From: Chloroflexota bacterium
GTDB taxonomy: Bacteria; Chloroflexota; UBA11872
NCBI GenBank assembly: GCA_026708035.1
Contig: JAPOVQ010000026.1
Span: forward strand, 1-64,000
Length of the DNA: 64,000 bases
Reading direction: 5' to 3'
Position 1 is the first letter of the stretch. Each line of letters begins with the position of its first letter. The notes beneath the pieces were generated by a model, which did no database searches, was not told the origin of the DNA, and saw nothing but the letters and a program-made list of their open reading frames with translations. A program made the position numbers and the translations under genes. Positions 19,501-28,086 of the stretch are shown here, piece after piece.

Positions 19501-20771
19501 AGCTGCTGCACCGACATGTCGCGGTAGTTGACGAACTGCCGCCGGCCGTCGATCTCGGCGTGGCTCAAGTCGTAGACGATGGGGGCGAAGGCGGCGTCCG
19601 GCAGGCGGACGGAGTTCAGCAGCAGCGCGACGTCGGCCGCGAACAGACCGCCGTTGTAGGGCGGCAGGCCGATGGAGTCGTCGCCGGCGTCGATGAGACC
19701 GGCCAGTGTCGTCACGCGGTCGTAGTAGTTCCCGGCACGGGACGAGAAGGTGTCGCCGGCGTCCATCCGCCGCGCGATGTCGTCGCGTACCCGCTTGCGC
19801 AGCCCGTAGTCGTCGTATCGGGAGTCGTTGACTGGCAGCAAGCCGCGGTCCTCGGCGTAGAGCACGAAGAGCAAGCGGTAGAGCAGGATCAGCGCCGCCT
19901 GGCGGACCTCGGCAAGGTCGGCGCCGCCCGCGTCCAGCAGCGCCTTGATGAGATCGGGAAAGGCGCGCTCGAACACCATGCTCGACAGGTCCTGCGCGAC
20001 CTGCTGCTCGTAGCGCCGTCCCTCGGCCAGCGCGGTCTCGAGGAAGGTAGCCGTGGCGCCGGGCCGGAGCACAAACGACCGCCGCCGGAACAGCAGGAAG
20101 AAGGCGCGCAGAGCGTCGCCGTCGTCGGCGATGTGCTCCGCCAGGTCGGCCTCGAAGTAGCCGGTGGCTCGGGGGCGGGCTCGCTGGTCGTAGAGCCGCC
20201 ACACGCCGCCGTCGGTGAGAACGCCCCAGCGCAGCCGACCGTCGGTGGCGCTGTCTGCCGTGCTCAGGTAGCGCAGGATCTGCCCATGGGGAGAGAGTCC
20301 ACGGCGGCGGCTGGCGGGCCTTTCGGCCGGAACGTCGAGCATTGCAGGCTGGTTGGCGGCTGCCGCAGGACTTTCCGGATCGCCACGAGCATCGAGCGGT
20401 CGGCCAAAGCGCTTGCTCTCGGCGACCACCGTGGCGTCGTGGAAGCGGTCGTCAGGGTGTGTGCGAGCCGCGGCGCGGGCCTTGGACTCCGCGTCACTGA
20501 ACAGCAAGAGGTCGGGTATGTCCTCGTTGCGCGCCGCGCCCTGCTGCGGCAGGTAGTCGGCCCAGCCGAGCAGGTCCAGGAGGGGACGGATCAGCTCCTG
20601 CTCGGTCGTGGCCTCGTTGGGGTCCTGGAAGTGGATGAAGCTCGCCAAGAGACAGCGCGCGCCGTCCCGGAATCTATTGAAGGCGTCCGGATGGGCGAAC
20701 GTGGCATTCCAATCCTCGGTGGACTTGATGCCGTCCGTGAGGAAGTACTGGGTGAAGAGTTGTCCGGCCAC
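16518..20771 (-). CDS. Type IIG restriction-modification enzyme (Eco57I/PglX-like N6-adenine methyltransferase)
   Basis: 1417 aa from a GTG at 20771. A nuclease-like N-terminus contains DATVVAESKRF (about 111-121), fitting a PD-(D/E)xK site. SAM-binding motif I is LDPAMGSGHFLV (about 519-530); catalytic motif IV is GNPPWD near residue 822; a target-recognition region fills the C-terminal part. Such enzymes methylate and cut DNA as one chain, giving self versus non-self discrimination; some are the methyltransferase of BREX, but no other brx gene is present. Residues about 863-894 are a glycine/proline-rich insert made by a palindromic DNA repeat (see the 18089 entry). Otherwise undamaged. The TIR gene follows downstream. 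Confidence 0.9.
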   Translation of the reverse strand: MAGQLFTQYFLTDGIKSTEDWNATFAHPDAFNRFRDGARCLLASFIHFQDPNEATTEQELIRPLLDLLGWADYLPQQGAARNEDIPDLLLFSDAESKARAAARTHPDDRFHDATVVAESKRFGRPLDARGDPESPAAAANQPAMLDVPAERPASRRRGLSPHGQILRYLSTADSATDGRLRWGVLTDGGVWRLYDQRARPRATGYFEADLAEHIADDGDALRAFFLLFRRRSFVLRPGATATFLETALAEGRRYEQQVAQDLSSMVFERAFPDLIKALLDAGGADLAEVRQAALILLYRLLFVLYAEDRGLLPVNDSRYDDYGLRKRVRDDIARRMDAGDTFSSRAGNYYDRVTTLAGLIDAGDDSIGLPPYNGGLFAADVALLLNSVRLPDAAFAPIVYDLSHAEIDGRRQFVNYRDMSVQQLGSIYERLLEREPVRNSRGEIETRLNPYARKDSGSFYTPQELVDLILDQTLKPLAEERLAAFEDKARELASDRRPKADRKAELERLDPAEAVLELKVLDPAMGSGHFLVTAVDFLADYVADLIEYVPAVPEWLDGDDAYESPLLGRVAAIRRDILQRARDANWVMDAAQLSDQTIIRRMVLKRCIYGVDKNPLTVELAKVSLWLHSFTVGAPLSFLDHHLRCGDSLLGLRVLDARQDFDRLGGLSASSAIAGAEAATAGMQRIERLSDADVAEVKESAGLFEGVEQATADLRGVLDFLAGLRWQTAGLKKRALATVEGSVVEALGRESSIAFDLLARGPDAADGEIARDDIWREFTDRWTQSRAIADREEFLHWEVAFPGVWHHWQSRQPEGGFDAVIGNPPWDRIKLQEVEWFATRDPAIARAPTAAARKAAIQQLRDQAGPAPSTWKGEGWGGGPPAPSPGGEGRGEGHPPATLVAAYDAAKDRADTLGKLIRASGEYPLLGGGDINLYSLFVERAMGLVKPDGFVGLLTPSGIYADKTAARFFQTVSTGGRVGGLFDFENRRLNTDLPPFFPDIDSRFKFCALIFGGAKRTFTESACAFFLHDVAAIDDPDRCFALAPEDFARVNPNTGTAPVFRTRRDAEITRRIYANHPVLVDRSSGEERRVWPVRYVRMFDMTNDSHLFRTAAQLEDEGCYPIQGNRWKKGAELYLPLYQGRMIHQFDHRANSVRVNPESTHNPYLSEEVTEAQHADPAFLPQSQYWVPAKEVELNLPETTGYTLGFRDIARPTDVRTVIACIVPWAGYGNKVPLMFTQHASSSKGHEESDAQYASDAASAATLTANLNAICLDFVARQKVQGTTLNLFILEQLPVIAPDAYDRRFGDVTAAELVRDHVLRLTYTAHDMEPFARDLGYGGDPFIWDEEDRRHLRARLDALYFHLYGLDRADAAYVLDTFPIVRRENEAHFEGHYRTKELILAYMNALGAGDTETVVAV
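18089..18182. repeat. Palindromic repeat (CCCTCACCC/CTCTCCC family) inserted in frame in the IIG gene
   Basis: Two imperfect palindromes in tandem: CCCTCACCCCGGCCCTCTCC...GGAGAGGGAGCCGG, then CCCCCTCCCCAGCCCTCCCC...GTGGAGGGGGCCGG. The same family occurs in core intergenic gaps at 42074-42119 and 52331-52378. Here its translation, on the minus strand, gives APSTWKGEGWGGG and PAPSPGGEGRGEG, splitting a region that otherwise reads straight from QLRDQA to LVAAYDAAKDRAD. The insertion leaves the frame open. Confidence 0.85.
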
Positions 20772-21402
20772 GGTGTCAGGCAGAGAATCTACTGAGTGTC
20801 ATTCGGATGCGACGGACGCCTGCGAAGCCTCGCATGGTGCCTTCGGTCAGCAACCAATCGTTCCTTGTCGACGCATGGCACATGGTGAACTGTATCTGGC
20901 ACCGGACCACTTTTGGACGGATGGCAAAGCGGGCCCGTCCTTCTTCCCTGTAGCTCCAAGCTGACCCGGTCTCTGCGACGCCAACTGACCCTCAGAATGC
21001 TGTGCCGATTTACGGAAATCTGGATTTCGGCGAAGCCGGGCTCCAGACATGATTGCCTTGCACCGAGCGAACGGACTGCTCAATGTCCCCGGCGTCTGTG
21101 GCCACCGGCGACGCTCGACGAGATTCTCAAGGGAACGCGAGCCCTGACTCAAATCTGACGGGACCTACGCCGCGGATCAGCAAGGCCCGGCCGGTGGTAC
21201 CAGACAGTGGATCGGTGTTCCTCGACCGTCGTCGTCTACGTCGTGAGCTCTACCGTCTCGTCGCCCCACACCGTCGTATCGCTGGACCGACATTCCTCAA
21301 GTTATCGAATGGGGAGAGCTGCGACAGCCTCCTACATATCCCGACAAAACGACCGTTGTCGCGTCGTGGACCTCTTATAGTGATTCCTCTTTCGTCATCC
21401 CT
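20772..21402. other. Divergent gap between the IIG gene and the replication-relaxation gene
   Basis: About 630 bp with the two neighbours pointing away from it, so promoters of both should lie here. No convincing promoter pair or coding family was found; a plus-strand frame around 20990-21150 (LRMLCRFTEIWISAKPGS) is protein-like but short and unassigned. Confidence 0.4.
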
Positions 21403-22281
21403 ATGACGTGGGCCCCCCGCCAGGCCCAGGTCCTGCGCCTGCTGCGCGCGCACCGCTTCATGGACGCCGTCCAGGTCCATCGGGTGATCTACGAGCCCGT
21501 CAGCCTGCGCTCCTGCCAGCGCTGCCTGACCCTGCTCCACCACCAGGGCCTCCTCGTTCGGGTGCAACCGTCGCGCGGAGGCCTGGGTGGCGGCAGCAGC
21601 GGCTACGTCTATGGCCTATCGGCAAAGGGTGCCGACGTGCTGGAAGCGATCGACGACGCACCACGCAGACAGATTCCCTACGTGAAGGATCCCGAGACGT
21701 TCACGCCCGAGCGGGTCTGGCATCAGCTGGATGTCAACCGCTGCTTCATTGCCCTCTGGCGCGCCCTGGAGGCCGTCGACGGCCACGAGCTCGTGCGCTG
21801 GAACTCCGACCCGCATCTACGGATGCGGTACCAGTTGGCTGGGCGCTACCAGGTCATCCATCCCGACGGCCTGGCGCAAGTGCGCAGCCCGATCGGCGAC
21901 GACTGGCTGTTCTTCGAGATTGACCGCGGCACGAACGAGCTGCGCCGCTACCGGACCAAGGTGGGCCGCTACGCTCGCTTCTGGGACTCCGGCGCCTGGC
22001 GCTCGGAGTTCCCGGTGTTTCCCGAACTGCGCATCGTCACGAGCCGGCAGTCCCGGGTGCCTCGGCTCGTTCACGCGGCGGAGGCTGGAATCCGCGGGCT
22101 CTACCACCTGGATAGTCGAGCGGTGAGCCAGGCATTGCGGGTTGCGGTGGCGTGGGCGCCGGCCTTCCTGGCCGATCCGCTCGGACCAGTCTGGGAGCCG
22201 ACGTTCAGTGAGGTCCCAATCCGCCAGAACCTATGGCGCGATCCACAGAGGGAGAAGCGGGTCGAAAGTGGCGTCTGGTAG
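21403..22281 (+). CDS. Replication-relaxation family protein, intact copy
   Basis: 292 aa. N-terminal winged helix (RQAQVLRLLRAHRFMDAVQV...RCLTLLHHQGLL), glycine hinge GGLGGGSSGYVYGLSAKG, then VWHQLDVNRCF and the acidic core LFFEIDRGTNELRRYRTKV, all hallmarks of the replication-relaxation family found on plasmids and integrative elements. The central core resembles a restriction-like nuclease fold (E-x-D...E). A role in replication or mobilisation is family knowledge. A frameshifted paralogue lies at 23192-24101 with an 83-bp repeat array between them. From 22282 to 22648 nothing is recognisable. Confidence 0.75.
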   Translation: MTWAPRQAQVLRLLRAHRFMDAVQVHRVIYEPVSLRSCQRCLTLLHHQGLLVRVQPSRGGLGGGSSGYVYGLSAKGADVLEAIDDAPRRQIPYVKDPETFTPERVWHQLDVNRCFIALWRALEAVDGHELVRWNSDPHLRMRYQLAGRYQVIHPDGLAQVRSPIGDDWLFFEIDRGTNELRRYRTKVGRYARFWDSGAWRSEFPVFPELRIVTSRQSRVPRLVHAAEAGIRGLYHLDSRAVSQALRVAVAWAPAFLADPLGPVWEPTFSEVPIRQNLWRDPQREKRVESGVW

Positions 22282-22648
22282 GAGGCGGAGCGCTGTGGCG
22301 AGCCGCCCGGGGACTCCAACCGCGAGAGTAGGGAAGCCACGCCCACGCCCCAGGAACCGTCCCGAGCGACCACCACGACCGGCGTCAAGGTGGGCACTTC
22401 GGAGCCGCTGGACGGACTGGATCCCAACCCGCGAGGGGGTGCATGACCGCGGCGCCAGCCATTCGGATGACCCATCGGATGACGTTGCGATCAGTGGCTC
22501 GATAGCGTGCTCGAAAGGCGTTTCGGTAGGCGAACGCGCTCGACGCGAACGTCTTGGCCGTGCACCGGCCTCCCGCCAAACCTGATGGGCGAGGCCGAAC
22601 GTTTCGCATTCGTCATGCATTGGTGACCTTTCGCTTCGTGGAACTGTT

Positions 22649-22702
22649 AACCCGTACCCCCACTCCTCGTCCTCTTCGATCCTCGTCCTGGGGGTACGGG
22701 TT
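22649..22702. other. 14-bp perfect inverted repeat (hairpin) at the head of the repeat array
   Basis: AACCCGTACCCCCA at 22649-22662 pairs perfectly with TGGGGGTACGGGTT at 22689-22702, leaving a 26-base loop. No T-run follows, so a simple terminator is unlikely. Its position immediately before the 83-bp direct repeats suggests an origin, nick or recombination site, which is inference. Confidence 0.7.
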
Positions 22703-22708
22703 CTTGCC

Positions 22709-23206
22709 CGATCCGAGCCCTTGCAGCTCCAGCGGCTGCCCCATACCCACGACCCCTGGGATCACCAAGCCTCAAGCTCCCGATTCCCGTCGGGTCCGAG
22801 CCCTCGCAGTTCCAGCGACTGCGCCACGCCCACGACCCCTTGCATCCCCAATCCTGAAGTTGCCTATTCCCGTAGGGTCCAAGCCCTCGCAGCTCCGGCG
22901 ACTGCCCCATACCCACGACCCCTGGGATCACCAAGCCTCAAGCTCCCGATTCCCGTCGGGTCCGAGCCCTCGCAGTTCCAGCGACTGCGCCACGCCCACG
23001 ACCCCTTGCATCCCCAATCCTGAAGTTGCCTATTCCCGTAGGGTCCAAGCCCTCGCAGCTCCGGCGACTGCCCCTTGCCCACGCCCCCTGGCGTCCCCAA
23101 GCCTCACGTTGTCGACTCCCGCGGGTTCTAAGCCCCGGCAAATCCGGCGTCTGCGCAATTCCCAACGCCCTCGGCAGGATCGGATCTCGTGATGCGCGTC
23201 CGCGTG
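22709..23206. repeat. 83-bp tandem direct-repeat array, about six units
   Basis: Units begin at 22709, 22792, 22875, 22958, 23041 and about 23124, each opening with GGGTCC(G/A)AGCCC or a near variant. Units 2 and 4 are identical; units 1 and 3 are close, giving a 166-bp super-period; units 5 and 6 diverge. Each unit carries an imperfect inverted repeat of the form GCAG(T/C)TCC(A/G)GCGACTGC. The 83-bp period is not a multiple of 3, so this is DNA-level structure, not a coding repeat. The last unit runs into the start codon of the second replication-relaxation gene. Confidence 0.9.
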
Positions 23207-24101
23207 GGATCCCGGCAGCTCCAGGTCGTGCGCTTGCTCTACACCCATCGCCTGCTGACGGCCGCTCAGGTCCAGGCCCTGGCCTTTGAGACCGCCACGC
23301 GGCGCACCTGCGAGATCTGCCTGCAGCGGTTGCATCGGAAAGAGTGGGTGGTGCGGGCCGAGCCCCTCCATGGGGGCGCTGGGGGCGGCCGCAGCGGCTA
23401 CGTCTATGGTCTCCCCGCCGCGGGGGCCGAGGTGCTCGTGGCGTTAGCCGGGATCCCGCTGGCCGACATCCCGACGGTCGCCGGGCCCGAGGCCCTGGAG
23501 CCCCGCTACGTGAATCACCAACTGGCCGTCAACCGCTGCATGCTGGCGATCCGGCAGGCCTGTCGGGCCGATCCCGGGGCTACCCTGCGCGAGTGGAGGG
23601 CCGACCCGCACGCGCGGGTGCAGTATCGGGTCGGACGGAGTTCGCGGACGGTGCATCCCGACGCCATCGCAGAGATTGACCTGGATGGCTGGCGCCGCTG
23701 CCTGTGCCTGGAGGTCGATCGGGGCACGGCGGAGTTGCGCCGCTACGGGCTGGAGCTGCGGCGCTACGCGCGCTTCTATCTTTCGGGCAGCTGGCGGCGG
23801 GAGTTACGCGACGTTCCCCGAGGTGCGAATCGTGACCGCGCATCGGCCACGGATAGAGCGGATGGTGGCAGAGCTTGAGGACGCGGTGCAGAGCTTCGAC
23901 CGGGCCGACTATGACTTGCTGATGGCCGGGCTTGTGGTAGCCGTGACCTTGGAAGCAGCGTTCCTGGCGGATCCGAGCGCCGCGGTATGGACACCAATGT
24001 TCGCCCCCGACCGGGAGGAGTCGCTGCTGCCGGCTGAGACCGTCAGTGTCCGGCCATCGGGAGATACTGATTCTGGCCTCACGACGTCAACGCACACCTG
24101 A
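23192..24101 (+). pseudogene. Replication-relaxation family protein, frameshifted paralogue
   Basis: Starts MRVRVGSRQLQVVRLLYTHR and parallels the gene at 21403: GGAGGGRSGYVYGLPAAG, VNHQLAVNRCM, CLEVDRGTAELRRYGLELR. Near 23805 the frame shifts by one base: SWRREL is followed out of frame by ATFPEVRIVTAHRPRIERM, which continues to a stop at 24099-24101. The reading frame of the two parts together gives a normal family length (about 300 aa). The single indel is recent-looking, since both halves are otherwise clean. Confidence 0.8.
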
Positions 24102-24479
24102 AATGAAGTGACCGGCTGTCAAATGCCACCACTCGCATCGGGGGCGGCCGCGGCAACCGTGTTCGAGGGCGAGAGGAGATGAATGAACGGGAGCGCTGCG
24201 GCAGCGATGTGTCACTCTGATATCCGCGGGTTGCCAAAGCCTAGCCGCATGACTGTGCTTCGTCGGGAGGGTTCGCCGCATAGGCTCGCGGGTTGACGGC
24301 GCCAAGCACCGCTGCCGCATAGGTGTAGCACGCGGCCTCCTGAACCTGGCCTCGCTCATTCATCTGCTCCTGCCCTGAAGCAGCACATCGCCGCCTCCGG
24401 CCACGGCCACGAGATCCGCGCGCGCCGCCAGGTGCCGCTCAATGCCTCACGCACGGGCATGACGGCGGCATAGGTGACC
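24102..24479. other. Gap with only doubtful short frames
   Basis: A minus-strand frame from the ATG near 24361 follows a good GGAG site (MNERGQVQEAACYTYAAA...) but meets TAG after about 40 codons and matches nothing I know. No other feature is supported. Confidence 0.35.
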
Positions 24480-24635
24480 ATGCTGGACCAAGCACGCACC
24501 GACGCCCGCCACGTCTTTGACGTCCCCGTCTCGCAAGAGATCAGCGTCTGGGCGCACGGCTGGGGTCCATCGTCCGCGGGTCACATCGAATTGACGGCGG
24601 GCCTGTGGATCGTGGACGTGCGCTTCGACGACTAA
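24480..24635 (+). CDS. Short hypothetical protein
   Basis: ATG at 24480 behind GGTGACC; 51 aa (MLDQARTDARHVFDVPVSQE..., WIVDVRFDD end) with stop TAA at 24633-24635. The next frame begins at once in the same register, so this and the following ORF could be one gene interrupted by TAA. Unrecognised. Confidence 0.35.
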   Translation: MLDQARTDARHVFDVPVSQEISVWAHGWGPSSAGHIELTAGLWIVDVRFDD

Positions 24636-24920
24636 ATGCCGCCGACCCACGGACCACCTCCAGGCGTGACAGTCAACGCGGTCGGATGCTGCGGCGGGAT
24701 GGGCTGGATGGGCGACACGTGGGCCGCCATTCACGTGGGCAATTGGCAACACCCCGAGTTGGTGACCTTCACGCCGGGGCCGGTGGTCGTAGAGGTCCAC
24801 GCCATCCCCGCGGACGTGATGTGGTGGGTGACGTTCGAGCGCCTCGAGGAGCTGAAGCCGTCGCAGGGTGTGCGCGCCTGTCAAGAGAGTCTTGACGGTG
24901 GTAGCATCGGCGTCGAATGA
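24636..24920 (+). CDS. Short hypothetical protein
   Basis: 94 aa beginning MPPTHGPPPGVTVNAVGCCG, with a hydrophobic, Trp-rich middle (MGWMGDTWAAIHVGNWQHPE). It starts directly after, and in frame with, the stop of the upstream ORF. No family recognised; possibly phage or element cargo, or the C-terminal half of a gene broken by one stop. Confidence 0.4.
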   Translation: MPPTHGPPPGVTVNAVGCCGGMGWMGDTWAAIHVGNWQHPELVTFTPGPVVVEVHAIPADVMWWVTFERLEELKPSQGVRACQESLDGGSIGVE

Positions 24921-24959
24921 CGCGGCTGGTAGCCGTTGGTGCGGATTGCTGAGACGAGA

Positions 24960-25304
24960 ATGGCTAGGCTACAGGTCGCGATTGTGCTGCCTTCCGCATG
25001 GCATCTCGGTATTCGCGGCCTTGTTGATCCAATCTGGCCTGAGGAATTAGCTTGTGTACTCGACGAGATTGAGGACGCGTACCCTCAATTCGAAATATAT
25101 CGCATGTTTGAGGGAACGTTCGCCTATCAGTCGTGCCGAATCAAGCTAAGGCTATATGTTGCAGAATCAGGCGACATTATTCCCTTGTCCGATGCCAGCA
25201 TACCGATGGGCGTGGATGTTGACAGAGCACGGGATAGCGGACTTTGGAAGACTTTAGAAGAGGCCATGAGAGCGTATAGCAGGAAGTATCATCAGACGGA
25301 CTAG
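24960..25304 (+). CDS. Hypothetical protein (114 aa) upstream of the methyltransferase
   Basis: ATG at 24960 after GAGACGAGA; an upstream TTG at 24936 is the alternative. Sequence MARLQVAIVLPSAWHLGIRG...DEIEDAYPQFEIYRMFEG is compact and looks like a real folded protein, AT-richer than its neighbours. Its stop TAG overlaps the GTG start of the methyltransferase by one base, so the two were translationally coupled; a role linked to that modification gene is plausible but unproven. Confidence 0.55.
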   Translation: MARLQVAIVLPSAWHLGIRGLVDPIWPEELACVLDEIEDAYPQFEIYRMFEGTFAYQSCRIKLRLYVAESGDIIPLSDASIPMGVDVDRARDSGLWKTLEEAMRAYSRKYHQTD

Positions 25305-25357
25305 TGGACGCCGCCCCCAACTTCGCCAACCGCACGCTCTACCACGGCGATAACCTT

Positions 25358-26395
25358 AGGAAACCTCTGATTTAGTCGCGGTCCGCGGCCGGTTGGCAGG
25401 GCCTATGCTCAAGGGTGACCGATCGCCGGTGAGGGGCTTAAGGCATCCCCAGCGCTCATTTGCCGACGTGGAGTATGACGGGCAGCCGCGCCAGACGCGG
25501 CGGGAGCGCTTTCTGCAGCGTATGGACGCGCTGCTGCCGTGGGCGCGGCTCGAAGCGCGCATCGGTCCGGTCGACCCCACCGGCGAGCGCGGTCGACCGC
25601 CCTACCCGCTGGCGCTGCTGCTGCGGATTCACGGCGTGCAACTGTTCGACAACCTCAGTGATCCGGCGATGGAAGACCCGCTCTATGACAGCGTGGCGGT
25701 GCAGCGGTTCGTGGGGCTGACGGCGCGGGATCCGCGGCCCGATGAGACCACGATCCTGCATTTCCGGCTCCTGCTGGAACGGCACGATCTGGGCGAAGGC
25801 CTGCTGGCCGAGATCACCCAGCACCTGGCGACGCAGGGCCTGTGGCTGCGGGAGGGGACGATCCTCGACGCGCCGGCGTCGACGAAGAACCGCGCGCAGG
25901 CGCGGGACCCGGAGATGCATCAGGTGCGGAAGGGGAGACAGTGGTACTTCGGGATGAAGGCGCACATCGGGGTGGATGCCGACACGGGGCTGGTGCACAG
26001 CGTGGCGACGACGGCCGCCAACGTGGCGGATATCACCCAAGTGCCGCAGCTCCTCCACGGGACCGAGACGCGCGTGTGGGGCGATGCCGGGTGTGTCGGC
26101 ATGGCGCGACGCCCAGAGCATCGGGGGCGGGCGATCGACTGGCAGGTGGCGTTGCGCCTCGGCCAGCGGCGGCGCTTGCCGCCGGGCAGCGCCGCCGCCC
26201 AGGCGTAGCAGCGCAAGGCCTCCATCCGGGCGAAGGTGGAGCACCCGTTCCTGTATGTGAAGCGGCACTTTGGCTACGGGCGGGTACGGTACCGAGGATT
26301 GGTCAAGAACCGGACCCGGCTGTGCCTGTTGTTCGGCTTCGCCAATCTGCTGCTGGCGGAACGGGCCGCACCGGCCTAAGCGGGCGCACTGCCTA
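25358..26395 (+). mobile_element. IS5-family insertion sequence, copy 2, right end lost
   Basis: Left end AGGAAACCTCTGATT at 25358 interrupts the methyltransferase right after its HGDNL motif. The right end expected from copy 1 (CAGAGGCTTCCT) is missing; IS30 sequence begins at about 26396 instead, so the IS30 insertion or a later deletion removed it. Confidence 0.75.
25405..26379 (+). pseudogene. IS5 transposase, single in-frame TAG
   Basis: 325-codon frame, nearly complete: EYDGQPRQTRRERFLQRMDA, GRPPYPLALLLRIHGVQL, GTILDAPASTKNRAQARD, GMKAHIGVDADTGLVHSVAT, then TAG at 26206-26208 where copy 1 has GAG, and the C-terminal KVEHPFLYVKRHFGYGR to TAA at 26377. If that one codon were sense, the protein would be intact; this copy is the less damaged of the two. 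Confidence 0.85.
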
Positions 26396-26785
26396 GATTC
26401 ACAAACGAAGTGCAACACCTTGCAAAGGTGCTGCCATGGGACGGTGCTACGCACAGCTCACCATTGAAGACCGGTGTGAAGTGGCCCGACGCCACGCCGC
26501 CGGCGCCTCGAGCCGCCAAATCGCGGCAGCTCTGGATCGCGCGCCATCGACGATTACTCGGGAGTTGAAACGCAATGCCTCCCGCACCCAGGGCTACCAG
26601 CCGCGCCATGCCGACCAGCAGGCCCACTCCCGCCGCTGGCGCGGGCCCCGCCTCGACCGCGACCCCACCTTGCGCGCCAAGGCCAAACGCGGCCGCCGCG
26701 GGCGCAAGCGGGGCAGTCCCGCCTCCTTTATTCAGCACCGCCGCCCCCTTGCCGACCGCCACGCCGGACTCACTGGCGAGCGGCG
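26396..26785 (+). mobile_element. IS30-family element, left part only; transposase from 26436
   Basis: The left end begins near ATTCACAAACGAAGTGCAAC. From ATG 26436 the frame encodes the IS30 helix-turn-helix region: YAQLTIEDRCEVARRHAAGA, SRQIAAALDRAPSTITREL and RGRKRGSPASFIQHRRPLA. At about 26785 IS30 similarity ends and the methyltransferase resumes, so the catalytic DDE domain and right end are deleted. The resulting chimeric frame continues to 26855. Confidence 0.75.
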
Positions 26786-28086
26786 CCAACTTCCAGGACC
26801 GCTGGTCGTGGGCGACGACGTGGAGGGCGAGAGGGTCGACCAGATCCAGGACTAATGGCCGGTGGTGTGGCAGGTCATCGGCGCGGCGCGGGCGGCGTGG
26901 GCGACGACATGGCCGCGTTTCTGTGCTTCATGGGCATTTGGCTCATCGAGATGCGGCGGGTGCTGCGGGACGACGGGAGCCTGTACCTGCACTGCGACCC
27001 GACCGCGAGCCACTACCTCAAGGCGCTGCTGGATGCCGTGTTTGGGTGGCGGAATTTCAGGAGCGACATCATCCGGAGACGTGCTCTGGCCAAGGGCCTA
27101 GCGTTCAAGGGATTTCCGAACAACGCCGATCATCTGCTCTATTACAGCGGGTCGGACAGCTTTTCATGGAATCGGCCCTTTCTGCCGCATGACCCCGAAT
27201 ATGTGAAGAGGTCGTATCGCCATGTGGAAGCGAAAACGGGCAGGCGGTATCGGCTTGACAATCTGGCGAATCCAAACAAGGACTGACCGAACCTGAAGTA
27301 TGAGTTCCTTGGTGTGACGCGGGTTTGGCGGTGGACTCGTGAGCGGATGCAAGCCGCTCACGATGCGGGCCTTGTCGTGCAGACCAAATCCGGCGGTGTC
27401 CCTTTCCTCAAGAGGTACCTGGACGAACAGAAAAGCACCCCAGTCGACACGATCTGGGAGGACATTAGACCGGTTCAGCCACAGTCGAAGGAGCGCACCG
27501 GCTACCCCACCCAGAAGCCCCTCGCCCTGTACGAGCGAATCATCGAGGCGTCCAGCAACCCCGGCGATATCGTGTGTGTGACCCATTCGCCGGCTGCGCC
27601 ACGACGCCCATCGCCGCCGAACGCCTGGGCCGCCAGTGGGTCGCGATGGACATCTGGGTGGGCGCAGTCGATATCGTGCGCCAGCGCATTGCCGACAACC
27701 GCCAGCTGCTGACCGACGCCGACCCGCAGATTCACTACGTCACCGAGCCGCCGGAGCGCACCGACGACCGAGCCGAAGCCGTGCCGTTCCTGCAAGTCAC
27801 CGAGCGCTACGCCGAGCCCGAAGGCCCGCGCATGAGCCGCGCCGCGATGTACGACCACCTGCTGCGGCAGTTCGGCCACGCTGCCAGGGCTGCGACCGCA
27901 CCTTCGATGACCCGCGCTATCTCGAGCTGGACCACAACACGCCGCACTCGGACAGCTGTCTCAACCACATCACCAACCGCATCCTGCTCTGCGGCCCCTG
28001 CAACCGGCTCAAGAGCAACACCTACACGCTGTCAGGCCTGCGCCGCGAGAACCGGCGGCATGGGTACATGGCGGCGAGTTAGTGCG

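Larger units (their letters stand above)
25304..28082 (+). pseudogene. DNA N4/N6 methyltransferase with C-terminal HNH domain, split by IS5 and IS30
   Basis: The 5' end (GTG 25304) reads NFANRTLYHGDNL, the usual opening of this methyltransferase family, then stops at the IS5 end at 25358. The gene resumes after the IS30 piece at about 26785 with FQDRWSW, WPVVWQVIGAARAA, DDMAAFLCFMGIWLIEMRR, LYLHCDPTASHYLKALLDAV and, further on, RTGYPTQKPLALYERII and CDPFAGCATTPIAAERLGR (SAM-binding type motif). A C-terminal HNH nuclease follows: CQGCDRTFDD, ELDHNTPHSD, RILLCGPCNRLKSNT. Further damage: TAA at 26853, TGA at 27284 (from CGA) and frameshifts near 26890, 27580 and 27890. The pre-insertion gene was a modification enzyme with a fused nuclease domain. 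Confidence 0.8.

Noticed and set aside
16518-20771. A BREX or DISARM system
   Set aside because: The methyltransferase resembles PglX, but no BrxA/B/C/L/Z, DrmA/B or similar gene is nearby; a stand-alone type IIG enzyme explains it.
16719-20795. Several long plus-strand and shifted-frame ORFs opposite the IIG gene
   Set aside because: They are shadows of a high-GC coding gene; all family motifs are on the minus strand in one frame.
22647-23165. Protein-coding repeats (RGLGPYGNRQ-type) on the minus strand across the array
   Set aside because: The 83-bp period shifts frame every unit and the similarity is at the DNA level, so the repeated peptides are by-products.
24087-24884. Minus-strand ORFs opposite the short hypothetical genes
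   Set aside because: No family resemblance and no credible ribosome binding site except one 40-codon frame that ends in TAG; not enough to call.
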